Part shown: positions 7,393-14,506 of the stretch, piece after piece | How the letters are laid out: every line of letters starts with the position of its first letter | Numbering within the stretch: position 1 is the first letter of the stretch | DNA from: an uncultured Desulfuromonas sp. | GTDB taxonomy: Bacteria; Desulfobacterota; Desulfuromonadia; Desulfuromonadales; Trichloromonadaceae | Direction of reading: 5' to 3' | Assembly (NCBI GenBank): GCA_937982495.1 | Contig: CALJLX010000295.1 | Coordinates: 1-19,566 of the forward strand | DNA: 19,566 nt | Made by a program: the position numbers and the translations under genes | The notes under the pieces: generated by a model | What the model was told of the DNA's origin: nothing | Seen by the model: the letters and a program-made list of their open reading frames with translations, nothing else | The model's database searches: none

Positions 7393-7422
7393 ATGTACAA
7401 TCTCCTTTTAAGCGTGAATGGA

Positions 7423-7788
7423 TTACTCGTTGTCCTCGATTTCTTCCTCGGCATCCTCGGCGCCTTCGGTCTCGCCGGCGGCCGGGGCGGTTTCCTGATA
7501 GCCGTTCTCCAGAAGAACCGTCTGAAACTTGATGACGTTTTCGTCGATCCGCATACGACGCTCGAGCTCGGCGATGACATCGGCGGCTGCTTCATAAGCC
7601 ATCAGCACATACGTACCACGCCCTTGTTTCTTGACCGGATAGGCGAGCTTGCGAGTTCCCCATTCATCGACCTTAAGGACATTGGCCTTGAGGTCTTCCA
7701 GAATCCCCTTGAATTTTTCGACGATGGCCTGGTAGCCGTCGCCGACAATCTCGGGATGAACGATGTAGATAGTTTCGTAGGTACGCAT
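7423..7788 (-). CDS. rpsF: 30S ribosomal protein bS6
   Basis: bS6 binds 16S rRNA with bS18. The 121-residue protein starts MRTYETIYIVHPE and contains WGTRKLAYPVKKQGRGTYVLMAYEA and RMRIDENVIKFQTV, the standard S6 fold. The last 25 residues are a glutamate-rich tail (EGAEDAEEEIEDNE), as often seen in S6, where RimK can add further glutamates in some bacteria; no rimK is visible here. The open frame extends 24 codons further upstream, but the ATG at 7786-7788 has a strong GAGGAGG eight bases before it and gives the family N-terminus. It is the first gene of the operon that runs to dnaB. Confidence 0.97.
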   Translation of the reverse strand: MRTYETIYIVHPEIVGDGYQAIVEKFKGILEDLKANVLKVDEWGTRKLAYPVKKQGRGTYVLMAYEAAADVIAELERRMRIDENVIKFQTVLLENGYQETAPAAGETEGAEDAEEEIEDNE

Positions 7789-7918
7789 TGATGGAACCTC
7801 CTCATGGGTTATGAGCCCCGGACCGCCCCGGAGCAAGGAGCAGGCGCTTGGCGCCGGCAAAAATTCGAACTTGTTTTACTAACACACCGCGTCGGAAAAT
7901 GCCAGCGGATTTTCTCCG
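7789..7918 (-). promoter_or_regulatory. rpsF operon leader with two hairpins
   Basis: The 130 bases between ychF and rpsF must hold the start of the rpsF operon, unless it is read through from ychF. Two hairpins lie in the leader. One is GGCGC/GCGCC with a 3-base loop (7843-7855). The other is a 7-base stem with one G·U pair (7815-7821 with 7828-7834), whose loop in the RNA is GGCGGU and which ends about 26 bases before the ATG. In many bacteria the S6:S18 complex represses its own mRNA through a leader containing a CCG motif; this leader has CCGG segments in the right place, so such control is plausible. A promoter is not clear: CTGGCA-17-TTAGTA near 7880-7905 is a weak candidate. Confidence 0.35.
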
Positions 7919-9013
7919 TCAGACATTGAAACGGAAGTGCATGATATCGCCGTCCGTAACAACGTATTCCTTCCCTTCCAGCCGCATCAGCCCCTTCTCC
8001 TTGGCCCCGGCTTCGCCGCCGCAGCGAACGAAGTCGTCAAAGGCAATGACCTCGGCGCGAATGAAGCCCTTTTCGAAGTCGGTGTGGATCACCCCGGCGG
8101 CAGCGGGAGCCTTGGCGCCGCGCTCCACCGTCCAGGCGCGAACCTCCTTGACTCCGGCGGTGAAATAGGTAAGTAGCCCCAACAACCGATAGCCCGACTG
8201 AATCACGCGGTCGAGGCCCGACTGGTCAAGCCCCAGTTCCTGAAGAAATTCAGCCTTGCCTTCTTCGTCCAACTCGGCGATCTCCGCTTCGATTTTGCCA
8301 CAAATGGTCACCATTTCGGCACTCTCGGCGGCGGCAAACTCCCGCAGGGCGACGACATAAGGGTGACGACCATCCAGATCGTCCTCCGCGACATTGGCGA
8401 CATAGAGCAGAGGCTTGGCGGTGATCAGATGCAAATCCCGCAGGACCAGACGCTCCTCATCGGTCAACTCGGCCGCCCGGGCCGGACGCCCCCGATCGAG
8501 GCACTGCTGAACCGCCTGCAACACCGAGAGTTCGGACTGGCTCTTCTTGTCGCCGCTCTTGGCCTGCTTCTCGATCCGCGTTATCCGTTTTTGCACGGTG
8601 TCGAGATCGGCCAGATTGAGTTCGGTCTGGATCACTTCGACGTCCCGCACCGGATCGATGGAGCCGTCGACATGGACGACATTGTCATCGTCGAAACAAC
8701 GAACGATATGGGCAATGGCATCCACCTGGCGGATATGCCCGAGAAACTGGTTGCCCAGCCCCTCGCCGCGACTCGCCCCCTTGACCAGGCCGGCGATATC
8801 GACAAACTCGATGGTCGTCGGCAAAATCGCCTTGGGACGAACGATTTCCGCCAGCTTGTTCAACCGGCGATCGGGAACCCCGACCACGCCGACGTTCGGC
8901 TCGATGGTACAGAAAGGGTAGTTGGCCGACTCGGCGCCGGCAGAGGTTATCGCGTTGAAAATCGTCGACTTGCCGACATTGGGCAAACCGACGATGCCAC
9001 ATTTAAAACCCAT
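7919..9013 (-). CDS. ychF: Redox-regulated ATPase YchF (Obg/OLA1 family)
   Basis: This is a ribosome-associated ATPase of the Obg-like GTPase superfamily, 364 residues as expected. The P-loop GLPNVGKS is at residues 9-16, FCTIEPNVG is the switch I region and DIAGLVKGASRGEGLGNQFL is the G3/switch II region. In place of the GTP-specific NKxD motif it has NVAED, which is the feature that makes this family prefer ATP. A coiled-coil segment (about 140-165) and a C-terminal TGS domain (LLTYFTAGVKEVRAW to DIMHFRFNV) follow. The start at 9013 fits the family N-terminus MGFKCGIVG, although the GGAG upstream is rather distant (12 bases). It follows hppA across a hairpin; pth–ychF neighbours are common in bacteria, here split by hppA. 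Confidence 0.96.
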   Translation of the reverse strand: MGFKCGIVGLPNVGKSTIFNAITSAGAESANYPFCTIEPNVGVVGVPDRRLNKLAEIVRPKAILPTTIEFVDIAGLVKGASRGEGLGNQFLGHIRQVDAIAHIVRCFDDDNVVHVDGSIDPVRDVEVIQTELNLADLDTVQKRITRIEKQAKSGDKKSQSELSVLQAVQQCLDRGRPARAAELTDEERLVLRDLHLITAKPLLYVANVAEDDLDGRHPYVVALREFAAAESAEMVTICGKIEAEIAELDEEGKAEFLQELGLDQSGLDRVIQSGYRLLGLLTYFTAGVKEVRAWTVERGAKAPAAAGVIHTDFEKGFIRAEVIAFDDFVRCGGEAGAKEKGLMRLEGKEYVVTDGDIMHFRFNV

Positions 9014-9030
9014 GGATTAATCAATCTCCG

Positions 9031-9067
9031 GAAATAAGGATAGCCGGAGCTAAAGCCCCGGCTATCC
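9031..9067 (-). terminator. Hairpin with short U-rich tail between hppA and ychF
   Basis: A 10-base perfect stem GGATAGCCGG / CCGGCTATCC (9038-9047 and 9058-9067) encloses a 10-base loop. On the minus strand it is followed by TTATTTCC. It lies 25 bases after the hppA stop and 25 bases before the ychF start. It could be a partial terminator or an RNA-stability element. The U-tract is short, so some readthrough into ychF is expected. Confidence 0.6.
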
Positions 9068-9091
9068 AGGTCATTCGATGACGTTACGGGA

Positions 9092-11107
9092 TCACACCAG
9101 AAGGGGCGCGATAACCAGGGAAACAACGCTCATCAACTTGATCAGAATATTCATGGACGGACCGGAAGTGTCCTTGAAGGGATCGCCGACGGTATCGCCG
9201 ACAACCGCGGCCTTATGTGCCTCGCCGCCTTTCTTCTCACCTTCCAGTTCACCCTTCTCGATAAATTTCTTGGCATTATCCCAGGCGCCGCCGCCGTTGG
9301 ACATCATCAGCGCGAGCAGGACACCGGACAGGGTAGCGCCGGCCAGCATGCCGCCCAGGGCTTCCTTACCGAAAACCAAGCCCATAAAGACCGGGGCGAC
9401 AACCGCGACCACGCCGGGCAAGACCATTTCCTTCAGGGCAGCCTTGGCCGAAATATCGATGCATTTCTGCGAATCGGGCTTGACCCCTTCCTCGCCGGCG
9501 AGCAGACCGGGAATCTCGCGGAATTGGCGACGAATCTCGTCGACCATCTTACCGGCGGCGCGCCCGACGCTGGTCATGGTCAAGGCCCCGATAAAGAAAG
9601 GCAGGGTGCCGCCGATAAAAAGACCGACCACGACCCGGGGTTCAATCAGGTTGATGGCTTGAAGTTTGACGGTGGAGGCATAAGCGGCGAAGAGCGCCAG
9701 GGCGGTCAGGGCCGCGGAGCCGATGGCAAAACCTTTGCCGATGGCGGCGGTGGTATTACCGATGGCGTCGAGGCCGTCGGTGATTTTACGAACTTCGGGA
9801 CCGAGTGCGGCCATTTCCGAAATACCGCCGGCGTTATCGGCGATGGGGCCGTAGGCGTCGACGGTCATGGTGACGCCGACGGTCGCCAGCATACCGACCG
9901 CCGCGATGCCGATGCCGTAGAGTCCGGCACAGGCATTGGCGATAAGAATCGCCAGCGCGATCATGACGATCGGAGCGACGGTACTTTCCAGACCCACGGC
10001 GAGGCCGTGGATGATGTTGGTAGCCGGTCCGGTTTTGCTGGCCTCGGCGATACGTGTCACCGGAGCTTTCGCGGTGTAGTACTCGGTGATCTGGCCAATA
10101 GCGATCCCCGCCAGGGTACCGATCAAGATCGCCAGGAAAACGCCGAACTTGAGACTGGAGAACATCACGACGAAGAACGCGAAGACCAGGAAGAGTCCGG
10201 CCGCCACAAAGGTGGTGTAATGGAGAGCCTTGGCCGGATCCTTGCCGCTGAATTTCTTCATCGACCAGATCCCGATGACCGAAAAGACCAGACCGAGCAT
10301 CGACAGGCCCAAAGGCATGAAGAGGGCGCTGGCCATGGTTTGCTCAGGCGTACCGGAGCCGATCTTGGCCAGCAGTTCCGGACCGGCAGCGGCGGCGATG
10401 GCGATGGTCGCGATGATGGCGCCGACGTAGGATTCGAAAATATCGGCGCCCATGCCGGCGGTGTCGCCGACGCAGTCACCGACGTTGTCGGCGATAACCC
10501 CGGGATTACGGGGGTCGTCCTCGGGGATGCCGGCCTCGACCTTACCGACGAGGTCGGAACCGACGTCGGCGGCCTTGGTGTAGATGCCACCACCGACCCG
10601 GGCAAAGAGCGCGATGGACGATGCGCCCATGGCAAAGCCGTTGATATAGCGAACGGTTTCCGGATCACCGCCGAAATTGATGAAGGCGATGCCGACACCG
10701 ACCAGGCCCAGGGAAGCAACGGCCAGGCCCATGACGGCGCCGCCATTGAAGGATACTTGCAGAGCGGCGGCCTGGCCTTGGGCGCGAGCCGCCTCGGAGG
10801 TGCGAACGTTGGCGCGAGTGGCGGCCTTCATCCCGATGTAGCCGCAGATCATGGAACAGGCGGCGCCACCGACGAAGCAAAGAGCCGTCCAGAAGCCCAT
10901 GCTGATGGCGATCAGCAGAAAAACGATGCCGATAAAAATACCGAGAACCTTGTATTCCCGGGCCAGAAAAGCCATGGCGCCGTTATGAATGGCCTCGGAG
11001 ATCTCGCGCATCTTATCGTTGCCAACAGGCTGGGATTTCACCTGCTGATAGATCAGGAGCGCGATGGCGAACCCGACCAGACCCAGAATCGGAACAAGCA
11101 TTTGCAT
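9092..11107 (-). CDS. hppA: Membrane-bound ion-translocating pyrophosphatase (K+-dependent type)
   Basis: This integral membrane pump couples hydrolysis of pyrophosphate to export of H+ or Na+. It has 671 residues and about 16 membrane segments. Substrate-binding motifs are all present: DVGSDLVGKVE (181-191), DDPRNPGVIADNVGDCVGD (197-215) and VVGDTVGDPFKDTSGPSMN (635-653). The motif GNTTAA (450-455) carries alanine where K+-independent enzymes have lysine, so it should be the K+-dependent class. Whether it pumps H+ or Na+ cannot be settled by eye; E225 in the FESY motif is common to both. The ATG at 11107 has a purine-rich GAGAGAGGG upstream; ATG codon 3 is an alternative. It sits between pth and ychF, an insertion into an otherwise usual translation gene order, and is followed by a hairpin. 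It would recover energy from pyrophosphate released in biosynthesis. Confidence 0.95.
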   Translation of the reverse strand: MQMLVPILGLVGFAIALLIYQQVKSQPVGNDKMREISEAIHNGAMAFLAREYKVLGIFIGIVFLLIAISMGFWTALCFVGGAACSMICGYIGMKAATRANVRTSEAARAQGQAAALQVSFNGGAVMGLAVASLGLVGVGIAFINFGGDPETVRYINGFAMGASSIALFARVGGGIYTKAADVGSDLVGKVEAGIPEDDPRNPGVIADNVGDCVGDTAGMGADIFESYVGAIIATIAIAAAAGPELLAKIGSGTPEQTMASALFMPLGLSMLGLVFSVIGIWSMKKFSGKDPAKALHYTTFVAAGLFLVFAFFVVMFSSLKFGVFLAILIGTLAGIAIGQITEYYTAKAPVTRIAEASKTGPATNIIHGLAVGLESTVAPIVMIALAILIANACAGLYGIGIAAVGMLATVGVTMTVDAYGPIADNAGGISEMAALGPEVRKITDGLDAIGNTTAAIGKGFAIGSAALTALALFAAYASTVKLQAINLIEPRVVVGLFIGGTLPFFIGALTMTSVGRAAGKMVDEIRRQFREIPGLLAGEEGVKPDSQKCIDISAKAALKEMVLPGVVAVVAPVFMGLVFGKEALGGMLAGATLSGVLLALMMSNGGGAWDNAKKFIEKGELEGEKKGGEAHKAAVVGDTVGDPFKDTSGPSMNILIKLMSVVSLVIAPLLV

Positions 11108-11136
11108 TTGTCGTACCCTCTCTCTCTGTCTAGTTA

Positions 11137-11712
11137 TTAAGGACCGATTTCCCGTCGGTTGAACTCATTCATAGCCAGTTGCGGCCCCCTTATCACAACC
11201 GTTTCGACGGCGCGAACGGCTTCATCGATCAGGGAGCCCAGAGTTTTACGTTCTGCCGCTGCAAAGCCACTCAATACGTAACGCGCCACATCGCCGCCCG
11301 GTTGCGGCCGGCCGACGCCGATCTTGATACGAATAAAATCCGTCCGCCCCAGGGCCTGGCAGATATGGCGAATGCCATTATGTCCGCCGTGTCCGCCTCC
11401 CAACCGAACCCGCAGGGCGCCGAAAGGCTGATCGATATCGTCATGGATCACGATCAGATCCTCGGGAAGAATCGTCAGTGACTTGACCGCAGAGGCCACA
11501 CTCGCGCCGCTGAGGTTCATGAAGGTTTGGGGAAGCAGGAGGGTCGCCTCTTCGCCGGACACCCGTCCCGTCCCATAAAACCCCTGATGCCCCCTTTTTT
11601 TCAGGGGCAAGCCACAGGCCTCGGCGAGTCGGCGCACCACCATAAAACCGATATTGTGCCGGGTTTCGGCGTACTGTTCGCCTGGATTTCCCAGTCCCAC
11701 GATAAGCTTCAA
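11137..11712 (-). CDS. pth: Peptidyl-tRNA hydrolase
   Basis: This enzyme releases stalled peptides from peptidyl-tRNA so the tRNA can be reused. It has 191 residues. It begins MKLIVGLGNPGEQYAETRHNIGF, with N9 and catalytic H19 (equivalent to N10 and H20 of E. coli). PQTFMNLSG, IHDDIDQPFGALRVR and GGHGGHNGIR carry the other substrate-binding residues. The start codon is TTG at 11710-11712: no ATG or GTG occurs close upstream in frame, and TTG gives exactly the family N-terminus. The ribosome-binding site is poor. It lies 20 bases after rplY and 29 bases before hppA. The pairing of rplY (CTC) with pth is widespread, including in Geobacter-type genomes. Confidence 0.96.
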   Translation of the reverse strand: MKLIVGLGNPGEQYAETRHNIGFMVVRRLAEACGLPLKKRGHQGFYGTGRVSGEEATLLLPQTFMNLSGASVASAVKSLTILPEDLIVIHDDIDQPFGALRVRLGGGHGGHNGIRHICQALGRTDFIRIKIGVGRPQPGGDVARYVLSGFAAAERKTLGSLIDEAVRAVETVVIRGPQLAMNEFNRREIGP

Positions 11713-11732
11713 AAGACGCCGTACCCTATTAA

Positions 11733-12329
11733 TTATTCCGTCTCGGCGGCGCCCTCGGCGGATTCCTCGGCCTTATGGCCGACGCAGGTAATAACGGTGA
11801 AGTTCACCTCATGGGGAACCTCCACACCCGCCGGCAGAGCCAGGTCGTTGATATGCAGCACGTCGCCGATGGCCAGTGCCGTCACATCCACTTCGATGGC
11901 GCCGGGGATCGCGTTGGGCAGACAGACGACTTCCAGTTCCTTGCGGATGACCTGAAGAGTTCCGCCGGACTTTTCTCCGGCGGACTTGCCGACCGCATGT
12001 ACCGGAACCATGACATGAACCTTGTGCGTCATGTCGATGACCTGAAAGTCCGCATGCATATAATCGCGACGAATAGGATCGACCTGAAGGTCCTTGAGGA
12101 TGACTACCTTGCCGGCATACTCCGACTCCCCCTTGAGGGTGATCAGGGTATTCCAACCGGCCTCGGTGGAGATCGCCGCTTTCAACTCCTTGGGGGTCAC
12201 CGCGACAGTCGCCGGAGTCAGTCCGCGGCCATAAACCACGGCGGGGATCATGCCCTGACGGCGCAGCGAACGGGCAACGCCCTTGCCGGACCGATCGCGC
12301 TGGGTAACTTTCAGTTCTGCAGTAGCCAT
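11733..12329 (-). CDS. rplY: 50S ribosomal protein bL25, general stress protein Ctc type
   Basis: bL25 binds 5S rRNA. At 198 residues this is the long two-domain Ctc/TL5 form rather than the ~94-residue E. coli protein. The N-terminal 5S-binding domain (about 1-95) includes QRDRSGKGVARSLRRQGMIPAVVYG and VDPIRRDYMHADFQVI. The C-terminal beta domain (about 96-185) includes PVHAVGKSAGEKSGGTL, NAIPGAIEVDVTALAIGD and HINDLALPAGV. A short acidic tail ends the protein. The ATG at 12329 has GTGGAGGAT upstream. It follows prs by 60 bases and precedes pth by 20, all on the minus strand, so the three are probably cotranscribed. Confidence 0.95.
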   Translation of the reverse strand: MATAELKVTQRDRSGKGVARSLRRQGMIPAVVYGRGLTPATVAVTPKELKAAISTEAGWNTLITLKGESEYAGKVVILKDLQVDPIRRDYMHADFQVIDMTHKVHVMVPVHAVGKSAGEKSGGTLQVIRKELEVVCLPNAIPGAIEVDVTALAIGDVLHINDLALPAGVEVPHEVNFTVITCVGHKAEESAEGAAETE

Positions 12330-12389
12330 ATCTTGTATCCTCCACTAAAAGGTGATGAACAAACGTCTATCTAAAAACTTCGAATTTCT

Positions 12390-13331
12390 TCAGACAAAGA
12401 GCGAACTGACCGACTCGTCGCCATGAATCCGACGAATGGCCTCGGCCAGTAAGCCCGCGACGGAGAGCACCCGCAACTTGGTGCAGAGCTTGGTCTTCTC
12501 CCCCAGGGGAATGGTATTGGTCACGACCACTTCTTCCAGGCAGCTCTCGCTGATCCGATCCAGGGCGGGACCGGAAAGAACCGGATGACTGGCACAAGCA
12601 TAAACTTTGTGCGCACCCTTATCCTTCAAGGCCTGAGCGGCCTGACAGAGCGTCCCGGCGGTATCAATCATGTCGTCAATGATCACACAGGTTTCCCCAG
12701 AGACATCACCGATGATATTCATGACTTCGGAAACATTCGGCCCACTTCGGCGCTTGTCGATAATCGCCAGACCGGCATCGAGCCGCTTGGCGAAGGCGCG
12801 AGCGCGCTCCGTGCCGCCGGCATCGGGAGAGACGACGACCAGACGCTGACCGGGAAAACGCGAATTAAGGTCTTCAAGGAGGACCGGTGCCGCATAAAGA
12901 TGATCGACGGGAATATTGAAAAAACCCTGAATCTGCCCGGCGTGAAGATCCATCGTCACCAACCGGTCCATACCGGCGACAGAGATCAGATCCGCCACCA
13001 GCTTGCTGGTAATCGGGGTGCGCGGCGCCACCTTGCGATCCTGCCGGGCATAGCCGAAATAAGGGATCACCGCGGTGATGCTCGCCGCCGACGCCCGCTT
13101 CAAAGCGTCGGTCATCACCAGCAGTTCCATGAGATTATTATTGGAGGGGGCGCAGGTCGACTGAATCACATAGACATCCCGACCGCGAACATTCTCGCCG
13201 ATCTCCACCATGATTTCGCCGTCGGAAAAATTTTTTACATTGGCACTTCCCAGAGGGACCGCGAGATGCCCGCAAATCTCCCGGGAAAGGGGAAGATTGG
13301 AGGTACCGGAAAAAATCTTTAATTTATCCAC
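12390..13331 (-). CDS. prs: Ribose-phosphate pyrophosphokinase (PRPP synthase)
   Basis: The enzyme makes PRPP from ribose-5-phosphate and ATP for nucleotide, histidine and tryptophan synthesis. With the chosen start it has 313 residues, the usual class I length. Motifs are LKIFSGTSNLPL at the start, NFSDGEIMVEI, YFGYARQDRK (91-100, ATP loop), DLHAGQIQGFF (128-138, catalytic H130), VSPDAGG (167-173) and the PRPP loop IIDDMIDTAGT (217-227). Two GTG codons stand side by side (13334 and 13331); the second is 7 bases from AGAGAGG and gives MDKLKIFSG, so I chose it. An ATG 51 bases upstream lies inside a terminator hairpin and is rejected. The strong terminator just ahead of the gene suggests control by attenuation. 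It lies downstream of tRNA-Gln and ispE. Confidence 0.96.
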   Translation of the reverse strand: MDKLKIFSGTSNLPLSREICGHLAVPLGSANVKNFSDGEIMVEIGENVRGRDVYVIQSTCAPSNNNLMELLVMTDALKRASAASITAVIPYFGYARQDRKVAPRTPITSKLVADLISVAGMDRLVTMDLHAGQIQGFFNIPVDHLYAAPVLLEDLNSRFPGQRLVVVSPDAGGTERARAFAKRLDAGLAIIDKRRSGPNVSEVMNIIGDVSGETCVIIDDMIDTAGTLCQAAQALKDKGAHKVYACASHPVLSGPALDRISESCLEEVVVTNTIPLGEKTKLCTKLRVLSVAGLLAEAIRRIHGDESVSSLFV

Positions 13332-13352
13332 CACGTGACCTCTCTTACGTCC

Positions 13353-13388
13353 AAAAAAAAACTGTAGGCCATGGCGGACCATGACCTA
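13353..13388 (-). terminator. Strong intrinsic terminator or attenuator in the prs leader
   Basis: On the minus strand TAGGTCATGG pairs with CCATGGCCTA (10 base pairs, one G·U) around the loop TCCG. Three bases later comes a run of nine Ts. It ends 18-21 bases before the prs start codon, which leaves no room for a promoter after it. Transcription of prs must therefore pass through it, making attenuation likely. A smaller hairpin ATGAAG/CTTCAT (13401-13419) lies just upstream in the same spacer. Confidence 0.75.
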
Positions 13389-13434
13389 GGCAAAACCCCA
13401 ATGAAGGCTCTATCTTCATCAAACGGGAAGAACG

Positions 13435-13509
13435 TGGCTGGGGCGCCAGGATTCGAACCTGGGAATGCCGGAATCAAAATCCGGTGCCTTACCGCTTGGC
13501 GACGCCCCA
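13435..13509 (-). tRNA. tRNA-Gln, anticodon UUG
   Basis: The 75-base minus-strand sequence folds as a complete cloverleaf with an encoded CCA end. The acceptor stem is TGGGGCG paired with CGCCCCA. The D arm has GCCAAGCGGTAAGGC. The anticodon loop is TTTTGAT within the ACCGGA stem region, giving anticodon TTG. The T arm has CCAGGTTCGAATCCTGG. It closely resembles E. coli glutamine tRNAs. It starts 17 bases after the ispE stop and ends about 100 bases before prs, so it is probably cut out of an ispE–tRNA–prs transcript. Confidence 0.97.
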
Positions 13510-13526
13510 ACAAATTGTCCTGTCCA

Positions 13527-14366
13527 TCAGATAGGCTGCACGACAAAAACCTTCCACCCGGACTCCGATTCAAAGGCCCGAGCGGCCTGTCGCGCAACCT
13601 CCCGCTCCCGAAACACTCCGAAGACCGTGGGACCGCTACCCGACATGAGCGCTCCTTCGGCCCCGAGGTCGAGCACTCGCCGCCTGATTTCGGCGACAAC
13701 GGGGTAGTCTCTCAGGGTAACCTGCTCAAGATCGTTGTGTAACCCACCGATCACGTCCTCCAGCGTTCCGGAAAACCTCGGCAGTCTAGCCACATCCCTA
13801 GCGGATGTCAACTGTATTTTTCCATAAACCTGTGCCGTCGAAACACTGAAACCTGGGTTCACCAAAAGGTACCAGACATCACGCAATGTCGGCGCCGGCT
13901 CAAGCTTCTCTCCGATACCGGTGGCCCAGGCGGTCGACTCGAAAATAAAAAAGGGAACATCCGCTCCGAGCCGCAGGCCCAGAGCCATCAACTCTTCCGT
14001 GGAGAGGCCGGTTCCCAGCAATTCATTCATGGCCATAAGCACCGTGGCGGCATCGGAGGACCCTCCGCCCAGGCCGGCCGCCGCCGGGATCTCCTTGTCG
14101 ATATGAATCTCGACGCCGTCGGCGCGTCCCGTCAACTCCAGGATTTTTCTCGCGGCTTTAGCGGCGATATTCTCCTCGTCCGCAGCCAGCGGAAGTCGCG
14201 GGCAGAAAACCCGCACCCCCGGTTCGGAAGACAAATCGATACGAATTCGATCAAAAAGCGAGACCCGCTGCATCAGCATGCAAAGCTCGTGATAGCCGTC
14301 CGCACGCTTGCCCAGAACATGCAAACAGAGATTGATTTTAGCTGGAGCCGTCCAGACCTTTTCCAC
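13527..14366 (-). CDS. ispE: 4-diphosphocytidyl-2-C-methyl-D-erythritol kinase
   Basis: This is the GHMP kinase of the MEP isoprenoid pathway; it phosphorylates CDP-methylerythritol with ATP. It has 279 residues. The N-terminal block APAKINLCLHVLGKRADGYHEL (8-29) holds the catalytic lysine and substrate contacts. The ATP loop PAAAGLGGGSSDAA is near residues 93-106. LGADVPFF carries the catalytic aspartate. The C-terminal glycine motif is LMSGSGPTVFGVF. The start is GTG 14364-14366 with AGGAGGG seven bases upstream. It has its own promoter with a perfect -35 box, just past the terminator of the cytochrome genes. Downstream are tRNA-Gln and prs, a conserved order in related bacteria. Confidence 0.96.
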   Translation of the reverse strand: MEKVWTAPAKINLCLHVLGKRADGYHELCMLMQRVSLFDRIRIDLSSEPGVRVFCPRLPLAADEENIAAKAARKILELTGRADGVEIHIDKEIPAAAGLGGGSSDAATVLMAMNELLGTGLSTEELMALGLRLGADVPFFIFESTAWATGIGEKLEPAPTLRDVWYLLVNPGFSVSTAQVYGKIQLTSARDVARLPRFSGTLEDVIGGLHNDLEQVTLRDYPVVAEIRRRVLDLGAEGALMSGSGPTVFGVFREREVARQAARAFESESGWKVFVVQPI

Positions 14367-14392
14367 CGAAACCCTCCTTCGGGAAGTCCGGT

Positions 14393-14421
14393 ACCTTAAA
14401 AAATCCGAGTCGCACTGTCAA
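14393..14421 (-). promoter_or_regulatory. Sigma-70-type promoter for ispE
   Basis: A perfect TTGACA (14416-14421, minus strand) and TAAGGT (14393-14398) are spaced by 17 bases. The start would lie near 14386, about 20 bases before the ispE GTG. It sits immediately after the terminator that closes the cytochrome genes, which supports it as the first promoter of the ispE–tRNA-Gln–prs run. Confidence 0.65.
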
Positions 14422-14431
14422 TGCCGAAAAG

Positions 14432-14463
14432 CAGAAAAGGACCGCCTGCGCGGTCCTTTTCTG
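14432..14463. terminator. Terminator after the cytochrome genes, usable from both sides
   Basis: A 14-base perfect stem CAGAAAAGGACCGC / GCGGTCCTTTTCTG surrounds the loop CTGC. The As and Ts within the stem act as the A- and U-tracts on both strands. On the minus strand it follows the stop codon of the lipoprotein cytochrome gene by about 43 bases and precedes the ispE promoter. Confidence 0.85.
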
Positions 14464-14506
14464 TGTGCGACAAATCGGGCCGAAGCCCGTTGTTCTTCAA
14501 ACGGGT

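Noticed and set aside
6625..7791. 388-codon plus-strand frame across rpsR and rpsF
   Set aside because: It overlaps three well-supported minus-strand genes and shows no recognisable domain.
9215..11140. Very long plus-strand open frame (641 codons) opposite hppA
   Set aside because: It is the antisense shadow of the pyrophosphatase. Its translation is rich in D, G, H and Q without domains, while the minus frame has all pyrophosphatase motifs.
13332..13382. Upstream ATG extension of prs
   Set aside because: The ATG lies inside the terminator hairpin and has no ribosome-binding site. The GTG at 13331 gives the family N-terminus with AGAGAGG upstream.
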